A program made the position numbers and the translations under genes. A DNA stretch of 64,000 nucleotides from Legionella sp. GTDB taxonomy: Bacteria; Pseudomonadota; Gammaproteobacteria; Legionellales; Legionellaceae. The notes under the pieces were generated by a model. The model saw only the letters and a list, made by a program, of their open reading frames with translations, did not search any database and had not been told where the DNA came from. Location: positions 1-64,000 of the forward strand of contig JARLJR010000138.1 of NCBI GenBank assembly GCA_031291095.1. The letters run 5' to 3'. The stretch's first letter is position 1; each line of letters starts with the position of its first letter. This document shows positions 17,560-26,810 of the stretch, in pieces.

Positions 17560-18948
17560 TCAGTGTAATGCTGAAGAAGCTCGCTCCTCAGCAACCTCTT
17601 CATCGTCATCAAGCACATTCTCATCGTCAGAATCAGGATCGCAATAATTACGGCCTATAATTTTGCAAAGTTTTTTCTGATCATCTAAAGATAAGTATGA
17701 AACCAGAGCTTCAAGCAGGTTTTCATTGGAAAATGTCTCATCTGTTTCATTTCCGGTAAAAAATGCAGGTTCAGGAGGTAATTTATCGTTGATTTTCATA
17801 CCATGCACTAAAGCCATATACAGTGAATTAAACAGATTTTCTGCTTGTTCTATTTGTTTTAGCAAATGGTACTGTTCTTTATTTTTAGGCAAATTGGCCA
17901 ATGAATAAAAGAACCCTGATATGCCGGAGATTTTTGGCGTTTTTATTTCAGGATTGATAAAAGAAAACTCCTGATAAAAGGCGACGATTCGCTTCAACAA
18001 CTCAGTACGATAAACCTCACAATATTCAGGAACTTCCGCTTGGCGTATCATCCATTCTAACTTTTGTAAGGTTCCCACAACTTTTTTAGCTTTATAACAA
18101 TACTCTTCATCAACCGCCCAAAGCGTATCAATAGTGCTACCCGGCAAGGGTTTAATTTTTTGTGGTGGTATTGTCCAAATTAATTTAACCCCTTCTTTCT
18201 TTCCGTCACGATAATATACTTTTTTTCCAGCAGATTTCGTATGAATATCTAGCTCACCTTCACTATGCAGGATAATATGTTCCATACCGCCGCTCACCCA
18301 ACGTGGAATGGTTGATTTATGATAAGGTGCTAACAACTCAGGAGAAAGAACAGTTTCTAATATAGACAAGGCTTTCGTTTTACAGGTATGAGAACCTTTT
18401 AAAGTCGGCCCTTTCCATCCTATAGACAGTTTAAAATCAAAAGGATGAAGCCTAGGGGCGCGCTGTTCAATTTTAGCTTTTCGCAGTTCGATTTCATAAA
18501 CCTCTCTTGAATGTTTCTCTCCTGGATAACATCTCATTTTTCCAGTTGGGCGAGCAGTCAGACCTTCCTCTCCTAATGAATCTCGTACGGCAGACTCCTG
18601 CCCGTGAACTTCAGCCTTGCATTCTTCTTGTAATTTTTTAAATTGCCCCTCGGTAAGTTCATAAGAATAGCCATGCAAACCATGTCCCATATCCATGAAC
18701 CGAACTTCTTCATGCATTAACCAGCCATGGTTACCCGATAGATCAACATCTAATCCCATGTTTCTTTTAAGCTGAGTGAGCCAATCATCAGGGCTGCCAG
18801 TGCTAGGAACTCCATAATATCCCCAAGTATCAACAACTTCTACTTGTTTTCTTGTCTCATTATATTTGGATAAAATAAAAGCCCCATGCCAGGCCGGATT
18901 ACCTTCCACAGTATGATCAAAAGTACAAAAAGTCACCAAATATGTCAT
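17560..18948 (-). CDS. Probable Dot/Icm effector of unknown function
   Basis: A 462-residue protein starting at ATG 18948, preceded by GTGGAGAAC. The reading frame is open to a GTG at 18960. The N-terminal 120 residues form a compact domain rich in Trp, Gly and His (NPAWHGAFILSK, HGLHGYSYEL). The C-terminus is strongly acidic (DPDSDDENVLDDDEE), followed by EEVAEERASSALH. A Glu-rich block near the C-terminus with small residues after it is typical of Dot/Icm translocation signals. From memory, its position just downstream of enhC corresponds to known effector genes in L. pneumophila, but I could not check orthology. Catalytic function is unknown. Confidence 0.65.
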   Translation of the reverse strand: MTYLVTFCTFDHTVEGNPAWHGAFILSKYNETRKQVEVVDTWGYYGVPSTGSPDDWLTQLKRNMGLDVDLSGNHGWLMHEEVRFMDMGHGLHGYSYELTEGQFKKLQEECKAEVHGQESAVRDSLGEEGLTARPTGKMRCYPGEKHSREVYEIELRKAKIEQRAPRLHPFDFKLSIGWKGPTLKGSHTCKTKALSILETVLSPELLAPYHKSTIPRWVSGGMEHIILHSEGELDIHTKSAGKKVYYRDGKKEGVKLIWTIPPQKIKPLPGSTIDTLWAVDEEYCYKAKKVVGTLQKLEWMIRQAEVPEYCEVYRTELLKRIVAFYQEFSFINPEIKTPKISGISGFFYSLANLPKNKEQYHLLKQIEQAENLFNSLYMALVHGMKINDKLPPEPAFFTGNETDETFSNENLLEALVSYLSLDDQKKLCKIIGRNYCDPDSDDENVLDDDEEVAEERASSALH

Positions 18949-19080
18949 GTTGTTCTCCACGTCCTGTTAATAATTATCCAATATTCGAAGATATTCTGAG
19001 CGCATAACTGTGCATATCTCCAGCTATTCTGATTAAAAATTATCAAAGATTCAAGTGTCTGATTGTGGTTAAGAATTAAG

Positions 19081-19181
19081 ACCTCGTCACGAACGTAATG
19101 AGGGATCTTCGGCATCTCGCTCGGTGCTTACGCTGGAGATCCCTCACTACGTTCGGGATGACGTTTTTCTTTCGGGATGAC
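19081..19181. repeat. Single REP-type palindromic repeat, diverged
   Basis: The segment contains CGTCACGAACGTAATGAGGGATCT on its left and AGATCCCTCACTACGTTCGGGATGACG on its right, which are inverted relative to each other, followed by a second partial TTCGGGATGACG. It belongs to the same family as the tandem array at 5332-5942 but has two arms of the same type. The remainder of the gap 18949-19247 shows no gene. Confidence 0.8.
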
Positions 19182-19208
19182 GTATTACTTAATTGACTGC
19201 AAGGCCCA

Positions 19209-19236
19209 GGATCGGAGCCTTATTCAAGCTCGATCC
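19209..19236. terminator. Possible terminator hairpin after enhC
   Basis: Arms GGATCGGAGC (19209-19218) and GCTCGATCC (19228-19236) pair with one bulged base around a nine-base loop, 12 bases beyond the enhC stop. No T-run follows on the enhC strand, so the assignment is tentative. Confidence 0.4.
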
Positions 19237-19247
19237 CGGTTATTTGG

Positions 19248-22200
19248 TTAACTATAAGAATTGACTGTTTTAGCTTGATTTACCTGCTCGTACGCACGAC
19301 GTGCAGGTTCAAAATCGGGATATTTTGTCACTATGTGCTGTAAAATCATACGTGATAAGAGCTCATCACCTCGATTCCACTCATTTAATGCATCAAAATA
19401 CAATCGGTTTGCAGCCTCTCCAGCAACGATAGGAGCACGCTCCAAGGTTACCGGCTCAACGAAACTGACTCGGGACTGGGTTTTCGCTTCCATACGCTGC
19501 AACACTTTACGTGCTTGTATGCTGCCATTGTCACTGGCTTGCTGCAGTAAGAGTTTTCCTTTTGATGGGGATAATTCGCCTGCAGTACCCTCTAGGTAAT
19601 AAGTTCCAAGTTGATATTGAGCATATGCATTTTGCCGTGCTGCTAATTTTTGGTAGAAGCTGGCAGCGATTTTTGGATCTTTTTCGACACCTAATCCATA
19701 GTGGTACATTCTGGCTAAAGCCAACATGGCCTTTTCATTACCCTTATCTGCTGCTGCCTGATAGTATTTAAGCGCTTCAGCAAAATCTATTTTCGAGGTG
19801 ATTCCAGTTTCTGAAAGCAGACCCAATTCATAAAGTGCATTCGCATTTCCTAAATCAGCGGCTTTCTTATACCAAGCTAAAGCTTGTTGTTCATCGCGAG
19901 ACTGACCAAGCCCCATGAAGTATATGCCACCTAATTGATTCATTGCGTCATGAACTTTGTTATTTGCAGCTTTGACAAATAACTCTTTAGCTTTTGAGTA
20001 ATCCACTGGAGTACCTTTACCATACAGATACATCAATCCTAAGTTATAAATACCTAGGGCATTACCTTTAGCAGCTGCCTGTTTATAGGCCTTGAGTGCT
20101 TGTGGGTAGTTATCATCCACAGTCTCATTAATAAAACCCAAGGCAACATAAGCTTCAGGTAAGGCCGCTGCCGCTTTTTTGTACCAATCTTTTGCAGCAC
20201 TGTAATCTGGCTCACCATTGTTGCCCAATTGATAGAATTGGCCTAATAAGTATTCAGCCAATGGCTCACCCTGCTCTGCAGCAGCGGTATACCAACGTTG
20301 CGCATCAGCCATGTCAGGAGAGGCACTCAAACCATTTTCATCCATGTAGGCTAATTTTAACTGCGCGTCTCTATCTCCTTTCTGAGCCAAACCTTCATAA
20401 ATCGCTCTGGCTTCTTTCATTTTGTCTGCATCGGTATTTTCCGCCAGATAATAATCAGCCAGAACAATACCTGCATGACTATTGCCTAACTCATAAGAGT
20501 GAATCAAATCGGGTAAGAAATCCCGTTTTGCTTGTTGCAACAGCACTGCCATATTAAAGTCAGCATAAGAGAACTTATCTTTTACTGCCTGCTGCAATTG
20601 CACCATTCCGTGTTCATTATTCTTCTCAACCCCTTTACCTTCAGCAGTATAAGTGCCCAAAATAAATTGGCTGACCGCAGTTTGCCCTGCTTGTTGATAC
20701 CAGTGTATTGCTTGCGCAGGATCTGCACTAATTCCTATCCCGCGATCGTAAAGCAGTCCAAGGAGCAATGCTGCTTTTTCATTCCCGGCTTCCGCCTGTT
20801 CTTTAGCAACCGCAAAGGCTTTCGCCTGTCTTTTAGCATTACTGTCCATGGCATTATAAAATGCTAGAGGCAATAACGCATTGGAGATGCCTCGATCCGC
20901 GGCTCCTTGATATAATTGACGAATTAACGCAATTTTTTGCTTTTTCGCATCAACACTTAAATTACTATCATACTGACGTGCCAAGCGGTCAGCTAAATCG
21001 TATTCAGCCAGCCCATAATTATTTGCTGCAGCCAAATACAGCATCGAATTAGCTTGCTCAGGATCGGCATTGATGTATACCGTTCCTTCAGGTCCAGTTA
21101 TCCCTTTTTCCAGAATTCTAGACAGTACGTATTGGGAGTTTTTATTCCCTTTAAATGCCGCGTCCGTTAAATCCTCTAAAGCTTGCTGATAATCTTCTTT
21201 ACTCTTCGCATGCTGTAAATACAGCATACCTAGATTATACTCAGCACCTAAATGTTGCTGCTGTACCGCATTTTGATAGAACACGATCGCTGCGGAATCG
21301 TTTTGCGCCACCCCTATTCCATATTGAAACATTTGCCCTATTTCAAATTGCGTTTGTGCATCACCTAATATTGCCCGGTTATATAATTGATAAAAAGCCG
21401 ACATCATATTCACTTGCTTTTGCCAACCATCAGTCCATATATCCATAATGCTGGGATTTTGTGAAACAAGATCCGCATACTGAGCATCAAGATAAGGCGC
21501 AGGTAAATCAGGATGGGCAACAATAAGGCTGTTTGCATGCTCTACGTCAGCTACTTGATTATTTAACGGATAAATGGGATACATCCATTGATTGGATTGG
21601 GCACTGGCCTCCCGGCTTAAAAGCGCATCATAATAACTCGTAATAGGCACATCATTAGGCTGCACCAGCGCAAACTGAGGTTTGAAGATATGATGGCGAG
21701 ATATGGTTTTTAATTTAGGCGCTTGATTATATGCATAATCGCCTAAAACGGTAGGATTACTCCAAGCACTTAAAATACCATTCATTTGATAAGCCGTTTG
21801 TGCCAACTTATCCGTGGTGCCATTGCTTAACCACAGAGCCGCAGCAGCTAAAGCCTTCCCTTGATTACTTGCTTTTTCATCTTGATTTGCCTGATCTTGC
21901 CATTGCTTTGCCATATCCAAATCAGCTTCAACCCCTGTGCCTTTTTTATAAAACTCGGCAAGTTGGCGTTTTGCTTCTGTCGAATCATTTTGCGCAGCCT
22001 TCAATGTCCATAGAAATGCTGTTTTAGGATCATGTACCGGGCTTTTTTCATCCAGATAAACTTCGGCCAAATCAAGATAAGCCTGATTATTTTGATAATT
22101 TCCTACTTTTTCAAACCATTTTAGCGCTTGATCTTTTTGATTTTGTGCCAGTGCAGCCTCGCCTAATTTAACCATTGCGGGAGCAAAACCTTGGGCGGCA

Positions 22201-22850
22201 GCCTTGTTTAATAATTCGGATCCCTTCTCAACATCTTTATCAACCAGCTTCCCAGAAAGATACAAACTAGCTAATTTAGTAAGTGCCTGTGGATTGCCAT
22301 TGGCTACCGCTTTATTTAACCAAATAAGACCTAACTTATTGTTGGATGAATTGCGGCTGTTAATAAAATTTTCCGCCAGGGTATATTGAGCAACAGAATT
22401 ACCATTTTTTGCCGCATCAATATAAAAACGGGTTGCCGTATCGTAATTTTTCTTCACACCGATGCCATAGAGATAGGCTGCAGCTACAAACATTTGCGCA
22501 TCCACGTTCCCTGCCGCAGCAGCCTGCTTAAACCAGGTTACCGACTGTTCAGGGTCCTTATCGTGCAATAAAGTATATTTCGCAACAAGCATGATTGCGG
22601 GTAAATAACCTTTACGTGCGGATTGCGTAAAATAACGCATTGCTAACTGGGTATTTTTTAATTGACCGTATCCATAAAGATAAATGCGTCCTAAATAATA
22701 ATCAGCGACTGCATTTTTTCCGGTTTGACTCAGTAAAGGCTCTATCGCCTTATTATAATTTCCTAAGCGATAAGCGCTGAAATCATCGGCAACAACCTGT
22801 TGGCTGGCGGTTGCGGCAAGCAAACATACCCAAGGCACTAGCGATTTCAT
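19248..22850 (-). CDS. enhC: EnhC, periplasmic SEL1-like repeat protein
   Basis: A 1200-residue exported protein made almost entirely of SEL1-like repeats, recognisable by many copies of patterns such as LGxxYxxGxGVxKD and AxxWYxKAAxxG. A signal peptide is evident at MKSLVPWVCLLAATASQQVVA. The start at 22850 is chosen over the open frame to 22871 because GGGAG lies at ideal spacing and the signal peptide follows directly. In L. pneumophila EnhC is required for efficient entry and intracellular growth. There it restrains the lytic transglycosylase Slt, limiting release of muropeptides that trigger NOD1. The gene order enhA-enhB-enhC is retained. There are 69 bases between the enhB stop and this start. 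Confidence 0.93.
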   Translation of the reverse strand: MKSLVPWVCLLAATASQQVVADDFSAYRLGNYNKAIEPLLSQTGKNAVADYYLGRIYLYGYGQLKNTQLAMRYFTQSARKGYLPAIMLVAKYTLLHDKDPEQSVTWFKQAAAAGNVDAQMFVAAAYLYGIGVKKNYDTATRFYIDAAKNGNSVAQYTLAENFINSRNSSNNKLGLIWLNKAVANGNPQALTKLASLYLSGKLVDKDVEKGSELLNKAAAQGFAPAMVKLGEAALAQNQKDQALKWFEKVGNYQNNQAYLDLAEVYLDEKSPVHDPKTAFLWTLKAAQNDSTEAKRQLAEFYKKGTGVEADLDMAKQWQDQANQDEKASNQGKALAAAALWLSNGTTDKLAQTAYQMNGILSAWSNPTVLGDYAYNQAPKLKTISRHHIFKPQFALVQPNDVPITSYYDALLSREASAQSNQWMYPIYPLNNQVADVEHANSLIVAHPDLPAPYLDAQYADLVSQNPSIMDIWTDGWQKQVNMMSAFYQLYNRAILGDAQTQFEIGQMFQYGIGVAQNDSAAIVFYQNAVQQQHLGAEYNLGMLYLQHAKSKEDYQQALEDLTDAAFKGNKNSQYVLSRILEKGITGPEGTVYINADPEQANSMLYLAAANNYGLAEYDLADRLARQYDSNLSVDAKKQKIALIRQLYQGAADRGISNALLPLAFYNAMDSNAKRQAKAFAVAKEQAEAGNEKAALLLGLLYDRGIGISADPAQAIHWYQQAGQTAVSQFILGTYTAEGKGVEKNNEHGMVQLQQAVKDKFSYADFNMAVLLQQAKRDFLPDLIHSYELGNSHAGIVLADYYLAENTDADKMKEARAIYEGLAQKGDRDAQLKLAYMDENGLSASPDMADAQRWYTAAAEQGEPLAEYLLGQFYQLGNNGEPDYSAAKDWYKKAAAALPEAYVALGFINETVDDNYPQALKAYKQAAAKGNALGIYNLGLMYLYGKGTPVDYSKAKELFVKAANNKVHDAMNQLGGIYFMGLGQSRDEQQALAWYKKAADLGNANALYELGLLSETGITSKIDFAEALKYYQAAADKGNEKAMLALARMYHYGLGVEKDPKIAASFYQKLAARQNAYAQYQLGTYYLEGTAGELSPSKGKLLLQQASDNGSIQARKVLQRMEAKTQSRVSFVEPVTLERAPIVAGEAANRLYFDALNEWNRGDELLSRMILQHIVTKYPDFEPARRAYEQVNQAKTVNSYS

Positions 22851-22919
22851 GAAGATTCTCCCTCTATACATGGCAATTCAATCGTAATTCACTGGCAAAT
22901 CCCGTTGCTGAATTGATAT

Positions 22920-23486
22920 TTATACCCCTGGTATAATGCCATAATGTACTACATCATTAACGGCCCCATTTCTTGAGTTACCATCGGAAACCCAGAAGTT
23001 GCCTTTATTATTTAAACCAAATTTTACGTGTACATATTCACAAATTTTAACTGTATCTGCACAATCAACTATTTTTCCGTAAGATTTTTTGCCATCTCCT
23101 AAAGTACAGACAAATCGAACCAAAGGCTCACCTGTAGCCAATGCAGCCCACTGATTAGGAGCAATGGTATGATTGAAGCGAGTAGAATATTCACTGTCTT
23201 CATCACGCATTTGATACAAACTTACTGTCTGGGGCAATTTATTGTAAAAGAAGTATAACGATTGCAAAGCCCCTTCTTTTCCAGGGAAAAGAGACAACAC
23301 TTTAAGACGTTGTTCATAACCTACTGGAGTACATCCTATAGGAAATCGAGCCTCATCTTTTGCTGCCTTTTGTTGAGCTGCTAATGGGTCAGTTTTTTTA
23401 GCTTTTGCTGCCTCAAGTTCAGTCGATAATAGTCCAACAAAAAGCATTAAAGAAATTGAGGTGAATTTTTTTAGAGTATTCATCAT
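22920..23486 (-). CDS. enhB: EnhB, enhanced-entry periplasmic protein
   Basis: A 188-residue exported protein with a signal peptide (hydrophobic core ISLMLFVGLLS, cleavage probably after ELEA or AAKA). The mature part has several cysteines (GCTP, FVCTLGDG, IVDCADTVKICEY) that could form disulfides in the periplasm, and no recognisable enzyme motif. Its start overlaps the enhA stop by four bases (23483-23486), indicating translational coupling. It is identified by position between the clear enhA-type transpeptidase and the clear enhC. Its molecular role is unknown. Confidence 0.85.
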   Translation of the reverse strand: MMNTLKKFTSISLMLFVGLLSTELEAAKAKKTDPLAAQQKAAKDEARFPIGCTPVGYEQRLKVLSLFPGKEGALQSLYFFYNKLPQTVSLYQMRDEDSEYSTRFNHTIAPNQWAALATGEPLVRFVCTLGDGKKSYGKIVDCADTVKICEYVHVKFGLNNKGNFWVSDGNSRNGAVNDVVHYGIIPGV

Positions 23487-24199
23487 ATTTTCTCACTGTC
23501 ATTTATTGGACGTACAATCACAACCGTACCCATGAAATTATTACGTTCACTGGATAACTCGACGAAATCATGATTCAACCATTTAGCATCTTCAACAAAC
23601 ATGCGCACACAACCATGACTCGCTCTCACGCCGGGAATGTCATCTGAACCATGCAATGCAAAACCTTTATGGAAGTACATGCAATAAGGCATTTTGGCTC
23701 CCCCTTTACCTATGGGGAATACATCTGAGCTACATTTTTCATTTTCTTTACTGAAGACTCGGAAAATTCCGGTCAAGGTACGGCAAGAGCGATTTGAGTC
23801 AGAGCATTTATCTCTTCCAGAAGAGATAGGCCCCCATTTCACCAGATTTCCCTGAGCATCATAAGCACCCCATGCGAGCTTATCTTGATCAATGATAATC
23901 TCTTTTTGGTTTTCGCCAGGTATTTTGAGAGGAAATGGCGCAACATCCAACATATTTAGATATGCCAAATTTTTAGGCACTGCAATCACTTTACCCGCCC
24001 ATAGAGGGTTATAAGTTCGATTGATGCGTTGTACTACATCACGCTGTTGTGGATCTGGAAATAGATTTTCCCAATTCTGCCCTGTGACTATGGTGATGCA
24101 ATTATATTGTGGGTAGCCACATAATCCTGTACCGTAAAACCCTGCGTTTGCTACGGCACCCATAAGCATCATCAATGCAATTAACATTATTTTTTTCAT
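23483..24199 (-). CDS. enhA: EnhA, L,D-transpeptidase (YkuD family)
   Basis: Exported 238-residue protein with a signal peptide (MLIALMMLMGAVANA), a LysM-like N-terminal region (VTGQNWENLFPDP to VIAVPKNL) and a YkuD domain. The active-site motif is complete: HGSDDIPGVRASHGCVRM, with the nucleophilic Cys in SHGCVR. Family members form 3-3 peptidoglycan crosslinks or attach proteins to peptidoglycan. The ATG at 24199 is preferred over 24217 because it is preceded by GGGGGCGG and gives a standard signal peptide. It is the first gene of the enhA-enhB-enhC unit. The upstream gap 24200-24414 has no gene that I can support. Confidence 0.92.
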   Translation of the reverse strand: MKKIMLIALMMLMGAVANAGFYGTGLCGYPQYNCITIVTGQNWENLFPDPQQRDVVQRINRTYNPLWAGKVIAVPKNLAYLNMLDVAPFPLKIPGENQKEIIIDQDKLAWGAYDAQGNLVKWGPISSGRDKCSDSNRSCRTLTGIFRVFSKENEKCSSDVFPIGKGGAKMPYCMYFHKGFALHGSDDIPGVRASHGCVRMFVEDAKWLNHDFVELSSERNNFMGTVVIVRPINDSEKI

Positions 24200-24414
24200 A
24201 TGCCGCCCCCGTCTCACTAACTTTTTATTATTCTATGCAAGATTTATGCTTAAATTCTAAGTTACTTTAATTATTCTTATCCTAGAAAAAATGCTTTTAG
24301 CGATCCCCTGCTATAAGCTTAACTGCATTTTTTAGGACTACGAGCATATAAATAAGTTTAGTACCAATATTGTTATTTTTACCAGTAATTTAGCGTGAGT
24401 TTGATAGAAAAAAA

Positions 24415-24561
24415 ATGTTGGTTCCGATGGAGTACCGTATCCTGAACGAGAATAAAGATCCAATTGAGTTTTTCATGGACTTAATGACCAAATACAACCC
24501 CAATATCAAAGACGTACTTATAAAAGTGTATCCTGATTGCTTGCAACCAGGATACTCCTAA
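24415..24561 (+). CDS. Possible small ORF of 48 residues
   Basis: An ATG frame of 48 codons ending TAA, encoding an acidic peptide that includes MEYRILNENKDPIEFFMDL. There is no convincing ribosome site (the upstream bases are GATAGAAAAAAA). Its last codons run through the hairpin at 24530-24557. It could be a small protein, a decayed remnant of a larger gene, or chance. I do not recognise the sequence. Confidence 0.25.
   Translation: MLVPMEYRILNENKDPIEFFMDLMTKYNPNIKDVLIKVYPDCLQPGYS
24530..24557. terminator. Hairpin of the GTAnCCTG-TTGC-TT-GCAA type
   Basis: GTATCCTGATTGC, TT, GCAACCAGGATAC form a 13-base stem with one A-C mismatch and a two-base loop. The sequence is a variant of the hairpins at 42060-42087 and 46581-46610. 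It lies after the possible small ORF and before the facing gene at 24567, a position suited to a bidirectional terminator. Confidence 0.6.
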
Positions 24562-24566
24562 TCATT

Positions 24567-26585
24567 TTACCGCAAATACATCTTTTGTTGCAGGAACGTC
24601 TCATAATAAGCATTCATCTCTTCATAGAGCTCATTTAAATTTTTTACTTCATAACGCCCTGAACGTTCTTTTCTACGTAAACGATCGTATCTGCTAATAA
24701 AGTCATCAAAGTCCAATTTATCATACCCATCTTGGTCAAACTCATGAGCCATTTTCACTTGCGCAATTAAATCTTCTAACTTCACACGGATCTCACCGAA
24801 CTCTTCCTTACTTCCATAAACTATGGGTTCTGGCTCTGGAGATTGGCGTGATTTAAGGAGTAAATAAAGAATAATTAACCCAATGGGGAGTAAAGTGACT
24901 AAGCCTAGCAGATAAATGGAATCCTGCGAACTTGCCTGTGACACGTTAACTACAGAGCATTCTGGTTGATCTGAAGGACAAATAGCCGAAGTCATATTCG
25001 GAGCAGCCATACGCTCCTGATATAAATGAGCGCTTATATTGGGAGTAGATAGAATTTCTTCTACCAGAGGCGGGGCACAATCAGCCAAGGGAGGTACTTG
25101 TACTTCCGGTAAAATACGCAACTGCTCAGGCTTTTGAGGTGGAATTAATCCCTTTGCTTCATACTGTACCGTGACCCACTCATGCATTGATCCCATCAGA
25201 CGATTTAATTCTTGTGCCTGATCAGCAATCGCAACAAAATTTGTTTCTTGAATGGATGGCTTATTTAAATGCTCTAGAATCTGAGCCACATTTTTTTTCA
25301 AACCTTGTCTTGTATTTGCAAGCTCAGAGGCTGTGGAAGGATATTGGGCTAATATATCCTGATTCTTAATAAAGGTATCCAATTTCTCTTGATCTGAAGT
25401 AAACCATCGTTGGAAAAAAGATAACTTTTGTTCATCCTGAATTGCCTTATGATAGGCTTGCGTATTTTCAAACAATAAGTCGTCCATTGTTTGTGCGGAA
25501 AAATCGACAAAATGGTCAAGCTGTTTGAGCAATAGTGTTAACTGCTCTTTAAATTGATAAACAGTGTAAACCTCCCCAGCCTGCCCCAAAAGTCCAATGG
25601 TTTGCTCAATAATTTTTTGGAATCGAGCCAACTCATTTAAATCAATAACCGCTTTAGCATAAAGCCGTAATATCTCATCCTCCATGGTGATAAGACTAAA
25701 ATTGGCGCAGTTGCGCAATTCTTCAGGTGACAAGCTCAAAGCCGATGTTGGCACCGCAAGCGCTTGTGTTTCCTTTTTCGCACATTCTTTAGCTGCCAAG
25801 GTTGGATAAGCTTTTAAATCATCAAGTTGCCCACCAATCAAATCTCGTGGGTGTGGGTTAATTGCATTAGGATTCAACGCAAAATGCGTTCCTCGATTAC
25901 ATTCAGTATAAAGTTGCTGCGTTGCTTTAGCTAATTCAACTAAGCGGTCTTTTAATAATTGAGATTCCGCCAGATGCATTAAATGAGGTTTGACTTCATT
26001 ATTAATTGCCGTACGTAAATTTGCTAAAAATAGCCGATCGGAACCAATTAAGGGTGAAGTATTTGTTTCAATAGCGAGAATATAATGATGCAGATACTCT
26101 AATTCCTTCTTAGTTTGCCCAATATTTGGATTCTGGCTTATGCCCTTCAGAATATTATTTATATCCAACATGATAAAATTCATTGGCTGATTTAAATGTT
26201 CTATTCGCAAGTTTTTATTACGTAACCTTAAATAATCCCCGGTCCGTTGCATCAACTCATATACTTGGGGCCATTGCAAACGCTGAGTGTCTACAGGCTT
26301 TACTAAAAAATCCCCCATTCTCAGAACCTGGCGTGTTTTATATGCTCTTGAGAAAAACCAAGAGTTATCATAAACATTGATCAGCGCTTGTTCATCATCA
26401 TTAGAAAACCAAGAGCCCGAATTGATGAGGTAATCTGAATGAATTCCCGAATTGGTGCGAATATTTAATACCCATGTCCTTAAATTTAGTTCTTCATCAG
26501 TATAACAAGCCTCAGAATATAGCCAAAAACGCGAGCTACTCGGCATTGCTTGGTATGATGTGTAATATTTTTTCTCTCTACCCAT
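24567..26585 (-). CDS. Unknown large protein with a C-terminal membrane anchor
   Basis: A 672-residue protein that I do not recognise. The N-terminal 120 residues are Tyr/Trp-rich and globular; residues 120-480 appear helical with coiled-coil-like stretches. A single strong hydrophobic segment (IYLLGLVTLLPIGLIILYLLL) lies about 110 residues from the C-terminus, followed by basic residues and then a charged helical tail. A run DQDGYDKLDFDDF in the tail is reminiscent of a calcium loop but does not fit the EF-hand spacing. There is no signal peptide, so it may be tail-anchored in a bacterial or host membrane. AAGGAG precedes ATG 26585, which decides the start over the open frame to 26606. Confidence 0.65.
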   Translation of the reverse strand: MGREKKYYTSYQAMPSSSRFWLYSEACYTDEELNLRTWVLNIRTNSGIHSDYLINSGSWFSNDDEQALINVYDNSWFFSRAYKTRQVLRMGDFLVKPVDTQRLQWPQVYELMQRTGDYLRLRNKNLRIEHLNQPMNFIMLDINNILKGISQNPNIGQTKKELEYLHHYILAIETNTSPLIGSDRLFLANLRTAINNEVKPHLMHLAESQLLKDRLVELAKATQQLYTECNRGTHFALNPNAINPHPRDLIGGQLDDLKAYPTLAAKECAKKETQALAVPTSALSLSPEELRNCANFSLITMEDEILRLYAKAVIDLNELARFQKIIEQTIGLLGQAGEVYTVYQFKEQLTLLLKQLDHFVDFSAQTMDDLLFENTQAYHKAIQDEQKLSFFQRWFTSDQEKLDTFIKNQDILAQYPSTASELANTRQGLKKNVAQILEHLNKPSIQETNFVAIADQAQELNRLMGSMHEWVTVQYEAKGLIPPQKPEQLRILPEVQVPPLADCAPPLVEEILSTPNISAHLYQERMAAPNMTSAICPSDQPECSVVNVSQASSQDSIYLLGLVTLLPIGLIILYLLLKSRQSPEPEPIVYGSKEEFGEIRVKLEDLIAQVKMAHEFDQDGYDKLDFDDFISRYDRLRRKERSGRYEVKNLNELYEEMNAYYETFLQQKMYLR

Positions 26586-26810
26586 GATGCTCACTCCTTG
26601 AGACATGTCCTTGAAAAATACACATAAAAAAATAGATTAATTTTAAACCAGTCTAATTTGATAACATTCTTTTCACGAAGATGCAACACACGCACCTAAT
26701 CCCTCTTCTGACGTTCACTAAGACAGCTACAATTTAGACAAATGTGATGGTAAAATAGCGAGCATGGAAACCCTAGCCAAGGACGAATTTCTTATTAATT
26801 GGGATTTGTA

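Noticed and set aside
20192-21448. Several plus-strand open frames within enhC
   Set aside because: They are antisense shadows of the SEL1 repeat protein, without ribosome sites and with no recognisable sequence.
24650-24760. EF-hand in the tail of the membrane-anchored unknown (DQDGYDKLDFDDF)
   Set aside because: The Gly and acidic positions are out of register with the 12-residue EF loop and position 12 is not Glu, so I mention it only as a resemblance.
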